Below are positions 1 to 6,839 of a stretch of 30,315 nucleotides of DNA, piece by piece (the stretch's first letter is position 1; each line of letters starts with the position of its first letter). The notes under the pieces are model-generated. The model was not told the DNA's origin. It worked only from the letters and a program-made list of their open reading frames with translations, and did not search any database. Position numbers and translations under genes: made by a program. Origin of the DNA: VFMC01 sp039796935 (GTDB lineage Bacteria > Actinomycetota > Acidimicrobiia > Acidimicrobiales > Ilumatobacteraceae). The stretch covers positions 1 through 30,315 of the forward strand of contig JBDKIV010000227.1 of NCBI GenBank assembly GCA_039796935.1. Reading direction: 5' to 3'.

Positions 1-476
1 ATCACGGTGTCGGTGGTCATGATGCCCCGGGCGACCGCTGTTGCGTCGGTTCCGGTCAGGTCGGTTGGTAGGAGGGTCAGGCCTGCTCGGACGCGATCCA
101 TCGGGTACTGCCGCCCGATGACGCCGGTCGAGGCGATGAGGACGTCGTCGACAGCCACGCCGAGACGCTCGGCGACGCCGGCTGTCACCTCCTCGGCATT
201 CGCCAGTCCCGAGGGGCCCGTTGCGACATTGGCGTTCTTCGAGATCACCACGACGGCTTGGGCCCGGTGGTCGGCCACGTTCCGGCGGCTCACCAGAACG
301 CTCGGTCCGGCGAAGCTGCTCTGGGTGAACACACCTGCTGCGCTGCAGGGCCGATCGGCTTTCACGACGACGAAGTCGTCGGTGTCGTCCTTGATGCCGA
401 TGTTGGCGACGTGGCAGTGGAAGCCCTGGGGCAGTGGGAGGGCGACGGGGTGGGGTGCTGCGGCATCGGTGGTCAC
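1..476 (-). CDS. argJ: ArgJ-family glutamate/ornithine N-acetyltransferase, N-terminal part (3' end beyond window)
   Basis: The first ~158 codons read as the N-terminal half of the ornithine acetyltransferase (OAT/ArgJ) family, which moves acetyl groups between N-acetylornithine and glutamate in arginine synthesis. Visible family marks are the AGVFTQSSFAGPSV segment, KNANVATG (the usual family form is SGNANACTG) and STGVIGRQYPM, ending at IMTTDT. The autocleavage Ala-Thr site would lie beyond the window. The GVIGRQYPM and IMTTDT wording recalls the OAT2-type branch (clavulanate-cluster enzyme of Streptomyces clavuligerus) as I remember it, so the exact role could differ from plain arginine synthesis. 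The GTG start at 476 overlaps the TGA of the upstream MarR gene; a second in-frame GTG at 482 is possible. AGGA lies about 9 nt before the 476 start. The gene is probably co-transcribed with marR. Confidence 0.85.
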   Translation of the reverse strand, partial: MTTDAAAPHPVALPLPQGFHCHVANIGIKDDTDDFVVVKADRPCSAAGVFTQSSFAGPSVLVSRRNVADHRAQAVVVISKNANVATGPSGLANAEEVTAGVAERLGVAVDDVLIASTGVIGRQYPMDRVRAGLTLLPTDLTGTDATAVARGIMTTDTV

Positions 477-961
477 GAGCACGCATCCTGTCCGGCGGCG
501 AGTGCTGCGCGCACCTTGGCGAATGCCGAGCCGAGGGCTGCGACTTCGTGCTGCGACAAGAGATCGATGAAGTGTCGGCGAACACTGTCGAGGTGAGAGG
601 GAGCAGCCCGGACGAGCAGCTCGTGTCCGCGCTCGGTGAGCACGGCCATCATGACCCGCTTGTCGTCGGCCGATGCCTGACGGCGAACGAGCCCGTTGCG
701 TACGAGTCCGTCGAGGCGACGGGTCAGCCCGCTCGGGGTGATCCGTAGCTGTGCTGCGAGGTCGCACATCCGTAGTTGGTGCTCGTCGACTTCCGACAAC
801 CAGACGAGCACCTCGTAGTCGCCGACCGTGAGTCCGAACTCTGCCAGGTCGGCTTCGAAGCGGTGGTGCAGTGGGGCGAGCGTGTCGATGTAGCCGCGCC
901 AGGCGGCCATCTCGTCGGCATCGAGCCAGCGGGTCGAATCTGCAACGGTCGAGTCGGCCAT
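473..961 (-). CDS. MarR-family transcriptional regulator
   Basis: A 162-residue winged-helix regulator. The core runs from about residue 30 to 140 and contains DYEVLVWLSE, then the recognition region LRITPSGLTRRLDGLVRNGLVRR and the wing residues DDKRVMMAVLTERG, all typical of MarR dimers that respond to small phenolic or oxidative ligands. I chose the ATG at 961 rather than an upstream in-frame start at 1060, because the extension has no regulator homology and a TACACT hexamer ends 6 nt before 961, the leaderless pattern seen elsewhere in this window. It diverges from the yceI gene across a 172-bp region with palindromes, the usual arrangement for an autoregulated MarR that also controls its divergent neighbour. 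Its stop overlaps the argJ start, so the two are likely one transcript. The ligand cannot be told from sequence. Confidence 0.88.
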   Translation of the reverse strand: MADSTVADSTRWLDADEMAAWRGYIDTLAPLHHRFEADLAEFGLTVGDYEVLVWLSEVDEHQLRMCDLAAQLRITPSGLTRRLDGLVRNGLVRRQASADDKRVMMAVLTERGHELLVRAAPSHLDSVRRHFIDLLSQHEVAALGSAFAKVRAALAAGQDACS

Positions 962-967
962 GGGGAA

Positions 968-973
968 AGTGTA
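968..973 (-). promoter_or_regulatory. Leaderless-type -10 (TACACT) for marR
   Basis: TACACT on the minus strand ends 6 nt before the marR ATG. No Shine-Dalgarno is present, so transcription probably starts at the start codon. No convincing -35 box is visible. Confidence 0.5.
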
Positions 974-1066
974 GGCGAAGTCCTCGATTGAATGTTGCGC
1001 TCTCAACGATCGCGGTCTATCGTGGTCAAGAAGTTGCGGGCGCAATAGTGTCCATCGCAATCGTGC

Positions 1067-1084
1067 CCATCACGATCGTGATGG
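1067..1084. promoter_or_regulatory. 18-bp perfect palindrome, candidate MarR operator
   Basis: CCATCACGATCGTGATGG is an uninterrupted 18-bp inverted repeat between the divergent marR and yceI genes, 50 bp before the yceI start. A second, smaller dyad, TTGCG-GG-CGCAA, lies at 1034-1045. MarR dimers typically bind palindromes of this size, so it is a natural operator for the adjacent regulator. The link is inferred from position and symmetry only. Confidence 0.5.
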
Positions 1085-1133
1085 TCGCAACGCAGCTCGG
1101 AACAGACCAACAGCACACACCAAGGAGAACCCC

Positions 1134-1700
1134 ATGTCCGACACATCGACGACGTCATCGCCACTTGCCGCCCTCACCCCCGGAACCTGGACCGTCGACG
1201 CCAGCCACTCCACCGTCTCGTTCGTGGCCCGGCACCTCATGGTGTCGAAGGTCCGCGGCAACTTCACCTCGTTCGCAGGCACCCTCACGATCGCCGAGGA
1301 TCGTCTGCAGTCCTCGGTCGAGGCCACCGTCGACGTGACGTCGGTGAACACCGGTGACGCGGGCCGCGACGGTCACCTCACGTCGGGCGACTTCTTCGAG
1401 GCAGAGACCTACCCGACCTGGAAGCTCGCCAGCACCTCGATCCGGTCGAAGGGCAGCGCGTACGTGCTCGTCGCCGACCTGACCATCAAGTCGGTCACCA
1501 AGTCGGTCGAGTTCTCGCTCGAGTTCGACGGCGTGGCCACCGACCCGTGGGGCAACACCAAGGCCGGCTTCAGCGCCGAGACCGAGATCAGCCGCAAGGA
1601 GTTCGGTCTCGAGTGGAACGTCGCCCTCGAAGCCGGTGGCGTCCTCGTCGGCGACACGGTGAAGATCCAGCTCGACATCCAGGCGCTCAAAGCCGCCTGA
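1134..1700 (+). CDS. YceI-family lipid/polyisoprenoid-binding protein
   Basis: A 188-residue protein with the YceI fold, an extended lipocalin-like beta barrel that binds isoprenoid or amphiphilic ligands. Family marks are GTWTVDASHSTVSFVARHLMVSKVRGNFTSFAGTL near residues 17-52, the middle DGHLTSGDFFEAETYP, and the C-terminal FSAETEISRKEFGLEW. There is no signal peptide, so this copy appears cytoplasmic, as is common in actinobacteria. The start is fixed by a strong Shine-Dalgarno (AAGGAG, 6 nt spacing), in contrast to the leaderless neighbours. It diverges from marR and may be controlled by it. The physiological ligand is unknown. Confidence 0.92.
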   Translation: MSDTSTTSSPLAALTPGTWTVDASHSTVSFVARHLMVSKVRGNFTSFAGTLTIAEDRLQSSVEATVDVTSVNTGDAGRDGHLTSGDFFEAETYPTWKLASTSIRSKGSAYVLVADLTIKSVTKSVEFSLEFDGVATDPWGNTKAGFSAETEISRKEFGLEWNVALEAGGVLVGDTVKIQLDIQALKAA

Positions 1701-1708
1701 CAGCTCGA

Positions 1709-1740
1709 CTCGGGCGATGCGCCCGCATGCTCCCCCCGAG
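1709..1740. terminator. Hairpins between convergent yceI and FAD oxidoreductase genes
   Basis: CGGGCG-ATG-CGCCCG (1711-1725) forms a 6-bp stem with a 3-nt loop. An alternative longer pairing joins CTCGGG (1709-1714) with CCCGAG (1735-1740). No U-tract follows, so this is a possible rather than classical terminator. Confidence 0.35.
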
Positions 1741-1766
1741 AGGCCGTGTTCTCCGCGTCGTGCCCG

Positions 1767-3011
1767 TCACGCCGTGGCGAGCACGGCCTCTGCGCATCGG
1801 CGTCCCGAGTGCAGAGCACCCTGGATCGAACCCGTATCGCGGTGGTCCCCACACACGAACAGGCCGTCGCCCAGCGCCACCTTGCGTTTCGGGTGGAACG
1901 GTGGCGACTGATCGGGCTGCCCGTGGGCGATGCGATACGTCTGCAGGTGTCTCCAGTGGTCGACCTGTGCACCCCACCAGCGGCGGAGCTGCGAGCGGAT
2001 CGCTGCCTCGAGATCGACCGACTCGGATGGATTCGGCACGGCGGCAGCGATGAGGTGGCGTCCGGTGGGCGCGTACGTGGGAGCCACGTTGCTCATGACC
2101 GTCACGTTCATGGCAGGACCCGAGCCGTCTCCGTCGAGCATCACGTAGCGGGCCGAGGTCGGGGCCATCGGGGCGTCGAAGTAGACGCACGCCACCGACT
2201 TCGACCCGACGGGTGGCAAGCCGAGCAGTGCCGCCGCAGCGGGACCCTCCGTCGCGACCACCACCGAGCGTGCTTCGAGCAGCGTGCCATTGGCCCGGCG
2301 CACACTGCGGCCGTCGACTGCTGTCACCGCCACGCCGAGTTCGACCGTGCCGGGCGCCAAGCGTGATGCGAGCTGGGCAGGGATCGCCCCCATGCCGGCG
2401 CCAGGCACCGCCGAGTCGCCCTCGGACAGCATTCGAAAGATGACGTCGAACATTCGTGACGAACTCGACAGCGCAGGGTCGAGCTGGATGCCACCGAACA
2501 GGGGCCGGAAGAACCGGTCGATCATCCGGGTCGAGAAACCCTGTTCCTGGAGGGCCTGGAGGGTTGATCGATCGGTGCCGCGAAGCAGTTCGACGGCGTC
2601 ACCGCGGCGTACCCGTCGTCGGAGCGCAGCGATGCGTACCTTGTCGGGCAGGGTGCCGATCGGCGCCAGCGCGGTTGCAGCCACCGTGGCGGGACGTCGG
2701 AACGGGTCGCCGACCGTGTGGAACCGGCCGCCCACCCGAACGAGCGCCCCAGGCTCGAAACGTCGAAGGTCGAGCGCCCCGTAGTCGAGCATGCGCTGGG
2801 CCTCGGGGTATGCCGTCAGCAGGACCTGGAACCCTCGGTCGAGGAGGAAGCCGTCGACGGTATCGGTCCGCACGCGGCCACCGACCCCGTCGGACGCCTC
2901 GAGGACGCGAACCGATCGGCCGGCACGCTGCAGGACGGACGCCGCAGCCAGCCCCGCCAGTCCGGCCCCGACGATGACGACGTCGGGTCGATCGCCGGTG
3001 TGAGTGCTCAT
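1767..3011 (-). CDS. NAD(P)/FAD-dependent amine-oxidase-fold oxidoreductase
   Basis: A 414-residue flavoprotein. Residues ~10-40 hold the Rossmann FAD motif VIVGAGLAGLAAASVL followed by the E of VLEASDGVGGRVRT, as in phytoene desaturase and protoporphyrinogen oxidase relatives. The C-terminus GLFVCGDHRDTGSIQGALHSGRRCAE is the second FAD-binding segment. The closest generic description is the amine oxidase/desaturase-like family; I cannot name the substrate. The start chosen is ATG 3011, directly before PDVVIVGAG, and the frame upstream of it is a shadow of the next gene. ATG 3011 overlaps the stop of the TIGR01777 gene (ATGA), so the two are translationally coupled. It could act in isoprenoid or carotenoid-like redox chemistry, but nothing here proves that. 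Confidence 0.87.
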   Translation of the reverse strand: MSTHTGDRPDVVIVGAGLAGLAAASVLQRAGRSVRVLEASDGVGGRVRTDTVDGFLLDRGFQVLLTAYPEAQRMLDYGALDLRRFEPGALVRVGGRFHTVGDPFRRPATVAATALAPIGTLPDKVRIAALRRRVRRGDAVELLRGTDRSTLQALQEQGFSTRMIDRFFRPLFGGIQLDPALSSSSRMFDVIFRMLSEGDSAVPGAGMGAIPAQLASRLAPGTVELGVAVTAVDGRSVRRANGTLLEARSVVVATEGPAAAALLGLPPVGSKSVACVYFDAPMAPTSARYVMLDGDGSGPAMNVTVMSNVAPTYAPTGRHLIAAAVPNPSESVDLEAAIRSQLRRWWGAQVDHWRHLQTYRIAHGQPDQSPPFHPKRKVALGDGLFVCGDHRDTGSIQGALHSGRRCAEAVLATA

Positions 3012-3904
3012 CGACCGAGCAGGGCTCGCAGGGCCGACTCGAGTGTCGGATGGAGGAACGAATAACCGCTCTGGCCGAGCTTGCCCGGCACGACCCGCTG
3101 CCCGGTGAACAGCAGTGCGTCGGCCAGTTCTCGGCCCAGCAGCAACGCAGGGCCGAACGAGGGGATCGGCACGAGGGTCGGTCGGCCGAGCACCTTGCCG
3201 AGCACCTTCGTGAACTCGGCGTTGGTGACCGGCTGTGGTGCGGTGAGGTTGACCGGCCCCGACACGGCCGCGGTGAGCAGATGGGTGATCGCTCCGACCT
3301 CGTCCGGGAGCGAGATCCAGCTCTGCCACTGCTTGCCGCTCGAGAACTTGCCGCCCAGCCCGAACCTGAACAGTGGCAGCTGCTTCTTCAACGCACCGCC
3401 GGCCGGTGAGAGCACGATGCCGGTTCGCAGATGGGCGGTCCTCACGCCGGCGTCCTCGGCTGGCCGCGTCGCCGCCTCCCACTCGGCGCAGATCTGAGCG
3501 AGGAACCCGGTGCCGGGCGTCGCGTCCTCGTCGAGTGACTCGTCACCGCGAGCGCCGTACCAGCCGATCGCCGAGCCGGACAGGAACACGGAGGGCTTGG
3601 CATCGACCTCGGCGATGGTCCGTGCCAGCAGCCCGGTCGTGTTGGTGCGGCTGACCAGCAACTCCCGCTTGTAGTCGTCGGTCCACCGATGGTCACCGAT
3701 GCCGGCGCCCGACAGGTTGATGACTGCATCGGCACCGTCGATGATCGAGGGCTCGAGTCGGCCGCTCGCCGGATCCCACGAGGCCGTGTCTGCTGCTGCG
3801 GCGCTCCGCCGGACCAACCGGACGACGGTGTGCCCCTGGCCGCGGAGGTGTTCGACGAGCGCCGAACCGATGAGTCCAGAGGAGCCAGAGACGATGATGC
3901 GCAC
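3008..3904 (-). CDS. TIGR01777-family NAD(P)-binding epimerase-like protein (YfcH/SDR39U1 type)
   Basis: A 298-residue extended short-chain dehydrogenase. The N-terminus MRIIVSGSSGLIGSALVEHL is the GxxGxxG cofactor loop. VINLSGAGIGDHRW, the SGSAIGWYG segment with the family's serine and tyrosine region, and the C-terminal GQRVVPGKLGQSGYSFLHPTLESAL domain are diagnostic of TIGR01777 (DUF1731 C-terminus). The reaction of this family is not established. In Mycobacterium tuberculosis a member (Rv2216) lies between the E2 gene dlaT and lipB-lipA, so its presence near a lipoate locus here looks like conserved neighbourhood. The GTG start at 3904 is supported by TAGCGT ending 7 nt upstream. The stop overlaps the FAD oxidoreductase start. 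Confidence 0.9.
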   Translation of the reverse strand: MRIIVSGSSGLIGSALVEHLRGQGHTVVRLVRRSAAAADTASWDPASGRLEPSIIDGADAVINLSGAGIGDHRWTDDYKRELLVSRTNTTGLLARTIAEVDAKPSVFLSGSAIGWYGARGDESLDEDATPGTGFLAQICAEWEAATRPAEDAGVRTAHLRTGIVLSPAGGALKKQLPLFRFGLGGKFSSGKQWQSWISLPDEVGAITHLLTAAVSGPVNLTAPQPVTNAEFTKVLGKVLGRPTLVPIPSFGPALLLGRELADALLFTGQRVVPGKLGQSGYSFLHPTLESALRALLGR

Positions 3905-3911
3905 GGAGACG

Positions 3912-3917
3912 ACGCTA
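3912..3917 (-). promoter_or_regulatory. Leaderless-type -10 (TAGCGT) for TIGR01777 gene
   Basis: TAGCGT on the minus strand ends 7 nt before the GTG at 3904, with no Shine-Dalgarno. It suggests the two-gene unit has its own promoter even though the thioredoxin gene lies just upstream. Confidence 0.5.
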
Positions 3918-3964
3918 CGCCCGTGCGACCCTGCCTGCGTGATCCTGCCGGTCGAGGGACCGAC

Positions 3965-4576
3965 TCACGACGTCAGGTCGGAGAGGAGATCGTCGAGTTC
4001 GTCCTCGTTCACGGCTCCGACGAAGGTCTCGGCCGTGCCGTCTGCGTCGACGACGACGAGGGCTGGCTGCGCCGGGACGTCGAAGTGCGAGAAGACGTAT
4101 CCGGGATCGTCGTTCAACTGCGGGAACGTGAGTCCGTGCTTGTCGATGAACCCCTGGAACGTCTCGTCGGTGCCCACCCAGGCGACGCCGACGAACGACA
4201 CCCGGTCACCCCACTTCTGGAATGCCGCCTCGACCGAGGGGGCTTCTGCGTTGCACGTGCTTCAAGTGGGCGCCCAGAACCAGAACGCAGCGGGAGTGCC
4301 GGCGAGCGAGGCCCCCTCGAACGTGCCGCCCCCGACGAGCGGACTGCTGAACTGCAGCGCTGCAGGAACGTCGGCCGGTGCTCGGGTGTCCGTCGACGAC
4401 TCGACGGGTGCCGCGGTGTCGTCACCGCCAGCGGAGGCGTCGGCATCGCTCGTTCCCGTGGAGTCTGCCCCACTCGCGGCGGGTGAGGTCGTGTCGGCCG
4501 TCGTCGACGCCTCGGGGCCGCATGCGTCAACGAGCAGTGCACTTGCGGCGAGCACGCCGACGAGGGTGCGCCGCAT
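3965..4576 (-). CDS. TlpA/DsbE-like thioredoxin lipoprotein with in-frame TGA at the first active-site Cys (candidate selenoprotein)
   Basis: Read through one TGA, this is a 203-residue secreted thioredoxin-fold protein. Residues 1-19 form a lipoprotein-like signal (LLVDAC, atypical D at -2), then a Ser/Thr/Asp-rich linker to ~75, then the thioredoxin domain. The text FWFWAPT-TGA-STCNAEAP places the TGA (4262-4264) exactly where the family has the first Cys of CxxC. Mycobacterial DsbE (Mpt53) reads WFWTPWCPFCNAEAPSL here, as I recall it. Residue 105 would be selenocysteine and Cys108 the resolving Cys (U-S-T-C). After the TGA, 99 sense codons continue the domain to DDLLSDLTS, including the cis-proline region VPAQPALVVVDADG, with no other lesion. 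A SECIS-like hairpin follows. An alternative leaderless start is GTG 4645, adding 23 residues. The competing reading is a nonsense-mutated pseudogene or a sequencing error. Confidence 0.78.
4220..4246 (-). promoter_or_regulatory. SECIS-like hairpin downstream of the TGA
   Basis: On the minus strand, starting 18 nt after the TGA, the core at 4243-4224 pairs GCC-C-CCUC with GAGG-C-GGC around a GGUC loop, a 3+4 bp stem with one C.C mismatch. Adding GAA/UUC with one bulged A extends it to 4246-4220. The loop begins 26 nt after the UGA and its first two bases are G. That matches the published description of bacterial SECIS elements: an apical loop 16-37 nt from the UGA with a G in its first two positions. 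High GC makes chance hairpins common, so this is supportive, not decisive. Confidence 0.5.
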
Positions 4577-4652
4577 CCGCCGCCCCGTGTCGATTCGGGC
4601 TGTCGGAGACGCAGCACCTGGTACGTCCTGCAGGCCACCTGTCACGTTCGGA

Positions 4653-4658
4653 AGGCTA
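4653..4658 (-). promoter_or_regulatory. Leaderless-type -10 (TAGCCT) for the thioredoxin gene
   Basis: TAGCCT on the minus strand ends 7 nt before an in-frame GTG at 4645. If transcription is leaderless here, translation would begin at 4645. If a leader exists, the ATG at 4576, next to the signal sequence, is the better start. Confidence 0.45.
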
Positions 4659-4683
4659 GCGGGTGTCGGTCCGGCCTCGCCCA

Positions 4684-4689
4684 TAGGCT
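4684..4689 (+). promoter_or_regulatory. Leaderless-type -10 (TAGGCT) for the 4698 gene
   Basis: TAGGCT ends 8 nt before ATG 4698 with no Shine-Dalgarno. It is divergent from the thioredoxin promoter, with the two hexamers 25 bp apart. Confidence 0.45.
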
Positions 4690-4697
4690 CTGGACAC

Positions 4698-5135
4698 ATG
4701 CGTACCCGGACGCTCCTGCTCCTCGCCATTGCGTGTGGTCTCGCGGTGCTCGTCGCCGGGCTGTTCGCACTCATGCGAATCGACCGCCAAGAGTCGTCCA
4801 CGCAGCGTGTGGTGATCGGTGAGGTCGGCCGGGCCGGCGATCTCGAGGTGATCGTGTCGGCGGCGATCGAGACCGATGGTCTGATGCGTGTGACGGTCGT
4901 GCTGGGCGGTGTCGACGACCCGGCCGTGCTCGACAACGTGCGGCTCGTCGTTCCCGGCCAGTTGCTCGCCCCGCTCGATCCGGCCCAGGCCGGTGACGGG
5001 GCCTGTGCGGGAGTGACCGTGCCCCCACGGTCGTGTGAGCTCGTGTTCGGTGTCGCCACCGTCGAAGGATCGGCGCGAAGCCTCCTGGTCCGACGTGGCG
5101 AAGACCAGTTGCGATGGGACCTGGCCGTCGGCTGA
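4698..5135 (+). CDS. Small membrane-anchored extracytoplasmic protein, unknown function
   Basis: A 145-residue protein I do not recognise. Residues 5-26 (LLLLAIACGLAVLVAGLFALM, preceded by Arg) form one membrane segment acting as a signal anchor. The remainder is a short beta-rich domain with no motif I know (GDLEVIVSAAIETDGLMRVTVVLGG). Two cysteines, C103 and C113, frame the segment AGVTVPPRS and could form a disulfide outside the membrane. It diverges from the thioredoxin-like candidate selenoprotein, which makes it a conceivable client, but this is only a positional guess. The ATG is supported by the TAGGCT hexamer 8 nt upstream; the longer upstream frame is a shadow of the opposite-strand genes. 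Confidence 0.72.
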   Translation: MRTRTLLLLAIACGLAVLVAGLFALMRIDRQESSTQRVVIGEVGRAGDLEVIVSAAIETDGLMRVTVVLGGVDDPAVLDNVRLVVPGQLLAPLDPAQAGDGACAGVTVPPRSCELVFGVATVEGSARSLLVRRGEDQLRWDLAVG

Positions 5136-5353
5136 CCGTCGCCCACCCGGTCATCGCTCGACCGAGCCGCCGCCGACCGAGAACAGGGTGGTGCCCGCAG
5201 CACCCGCTCCACCGCTCGTCTACCGGCGGGTAAGGAGCCGAGCCTCGTCCGAGGCCGCTACCGTTGGCGAGAGACACCTGGCCAGCGCTTCGCCGCAGGG
5301 CCGCCCGACCACCGGATGGCGCACCGTCGCCCCATCTCCAGGGAGCACCGCAC
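5136..5353 (+). other. 218-bp intergenic region upstream of lpd
   Basis: The longest non-coding stretch in the window. It holds a tight inverted repeat GCCTCG-TC-CGAGGC at 5242-5255 and a TACCGT hexamer at 5259-5264 that could be a -10 for an lpd transcript with a leader of roughly 80 nt. I see no coding potential in either strand that resembles a known protein and no riboswitch I can name. Confidence 0.4.
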
Positions 5354-6772
5354 ATGACCACCACCGATGCCAACGAGACCGAGTACGACCTGGTCGTCAT
5401 CGGCGGTGGTCCCGGTGGATACGGAGCGGCCCTGTACGCCACGTCCGCAGGGCTTCGGGTGGCTGTCGTCGAAAAGGGTGAGATCGGCGGAACCTGCCTC
5501 AACCGGGGCTGCATTCCCGCCAAGGCGTACCTCGAGACGGCTGCGGTTCAGCGCCATGTCGCACATGCCGGCGAGTTCGGCATCGAATCGAGTCCGCCGG
5601 TCGTCAACTTCGCGGTCTCGCAGGCGCGCAAGCAGAAGATCGTCGACGGCATCGTGAAGAGCCTCGGCAACTTCATGCGCTCGAAGAAGATCACGATGCT
5701 CGAGGGAACGGGATCGCTCGGGCCCGGGCGCACGGTCGATGTGCGCCTCAACGACGGTTCCACGACACGGATCTCGGGTCGCAACGTGCTGCTCGCAGCG
5801 GGTTCGGTGCCGCGGACGATCCCGGGCTTCGACGTCGGCGGACCGATCATGACGAGCGACGAGGTACTCATGCTCGACCGGGTGCCCGATCGAATGGTGG
5901 TGATCGGCGGAGGCGCGATCGGTTGCGAGTTCGCCAGCACGTTCGCCGATCTGGGGTCGAAGGTGACGATCCTCGAAGGTCTCCCGAAGATCCTTCCCGG
6001 GCTCGATGCCGATCTCGCCAACGTGGTGGTGCGCAGCTTCAAGAAGAAGGGCATCGACATCCGGACCGGTGTCTCGGTCACCGGGCACACCCCCAACGCA
6101 GCCGGCGGGACCGTCGTCCACTTCGGTGACGGCGAGTCCATCGAGGTCGACGCAGTCGTGGTGAGCGTGGGACGTCGTCCCTTCGCCGACCTGCTCGGGC
6201 TCGAAGGCACCGCCGTGCGAGTGACCGATCGCGGGTTCGTCGAGGTCGACGACTACTGCCGGACCGCCGAGCCGGGGGTCTATGCCATCGGTGACCTGAT
6301 CAACACGCCGCAGCTGGCGCACGTCGGATACGCCGAGGCGATCCTGGTGACCAAGCACCTGCTCGGCGAGCACCCGGTTCCCATCGACTACAGCCGCGTG
6401 CCGTGGGCCATCTACTGCCACCCCGAAGTGGCGTGGGCAGGTCCTGGCGAAGAGGCAGCCGTGGCCGCCGGCCACGAGGTCGTCGTCGCCAAGCACCAGT
6501 TCCGGGCCAACAGCAGGGCGCAGATCCTCGGCGAGGTCGACGGTCTCGTCAAGGTGATCGCCAAGAAGAACCCCGATGGAACCGCCGGGCAGATCCTCGG
6601 TGTGCACATGGTGGGCCCCTGGGTGACCGAGCAGTTGAGCGGCGGGTATCTCGCCGTCAACTGGGAGGCCACCGTTGCCGAGGTCGCCGAGTTCATCCAG
6701 CCCCATCCGAGCCTGACCGAGTTGTTCGGCGAGACCGTGCTGTCGCTCACCGGGCGCAGCCTGAACGCCTGA
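5354..6772 (+). CDS. lpd: Dihydrolipoamide dehydrogenase (E3)
   Basis: A 472-residue flavoprotein disulfide reductase that reoxidises dihydrolipoyl groups on E2 and passes electrons to NAD+. The FAD loop is VVIGGGPGGYGAALYA (14-29). The redox disulfide is GGTCLNRGCIP with C48 and C53. The NAD loop VVIGGGAIGCEFAS is near 187-200, the second FAD motif GVYAIGDL is near 316, and the C-terminal catalytic His-Glu pair sits in QPHPSLTE. The length is normal for the family. ATG 5354 follows AGGGAG, a usable Shine-Dalgarno; the 30-codon in-frame extension upstream has no homology. It lies 67 bp before the E2 gene on the same strand, and E2, lipB-lipA and kgd downstream make a coherent 2-oxoacid dehydrogenase locus. 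Confidence 0.96.
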   Translation: MTTTDANETEYDLVVIGGGPGGYGAALYATSAGLRVAVVEKGEIGGTCLNRGCIPAKAYLETAAVQRHVAHAGEFGIESSPPVVNFAVSQARKQKIVDGIVKSLGNFMRSKKITMLEGTGSLGPGRTVDVRLNDGSTTRISGRNVLLAAGSVPRTIPGFDVGGPIMTSDEVLMLDRVPDRMVVIGGGAIGCEFASTFADLGSKVTILEGLPKILPGLDADLANVVVRSFKKKGIDIRTGVSVTGHTPNAAGGTVVHFGDGESIEVDAVVVSVGRRPFADLLGLEGTAVRVTDRGFVEVDDYCRTAEPGVYAIGDLINTPQLAHVGYAEAILVTKHLLGEHPVPIDYSRVPWAIYCHPEVAWAGPGEEAAVAAGHEVVVAKHQFRANSRAQILGEVDGLVKVIAKKNPDGTAGQILGVHMVGPWVTEQLSGGYLAVNWEATVAEVAEFIQPHPSLTELFGETVLSLTGRSLNA

Positions 6773-6839
6773 GTCGGCGACTCGGCCGCCGATCACATTT
6801 TCCGTACGAACGACACACGACCACACAAAGGACCGAATC

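Noticed and set aside
1767..3482. Longer start for the FAD oxidoreductase (571 residues)
   Set aside because: The extra N-terminus is a shadow of the TIGR01777 gene; the FAD motif begins right after ATG 3011, which overlaps the upstream stop.
3965..4201. A separate 78-residue gene starting at GTG 4201
   Set aside because: It is the C-terminal part of the thioredoxin domain in the same frame as the part before the TGA, and it would lack the active site.
3965..4576. Plain pseudogene reading of the thioredoxin gene
   Set aside because: Not excluded, but there is only one lesion, it sits exactly at the redox Cys, the downstream frame is intact and a SECIS-like stem follows; the selenoprotein reading is stronger.
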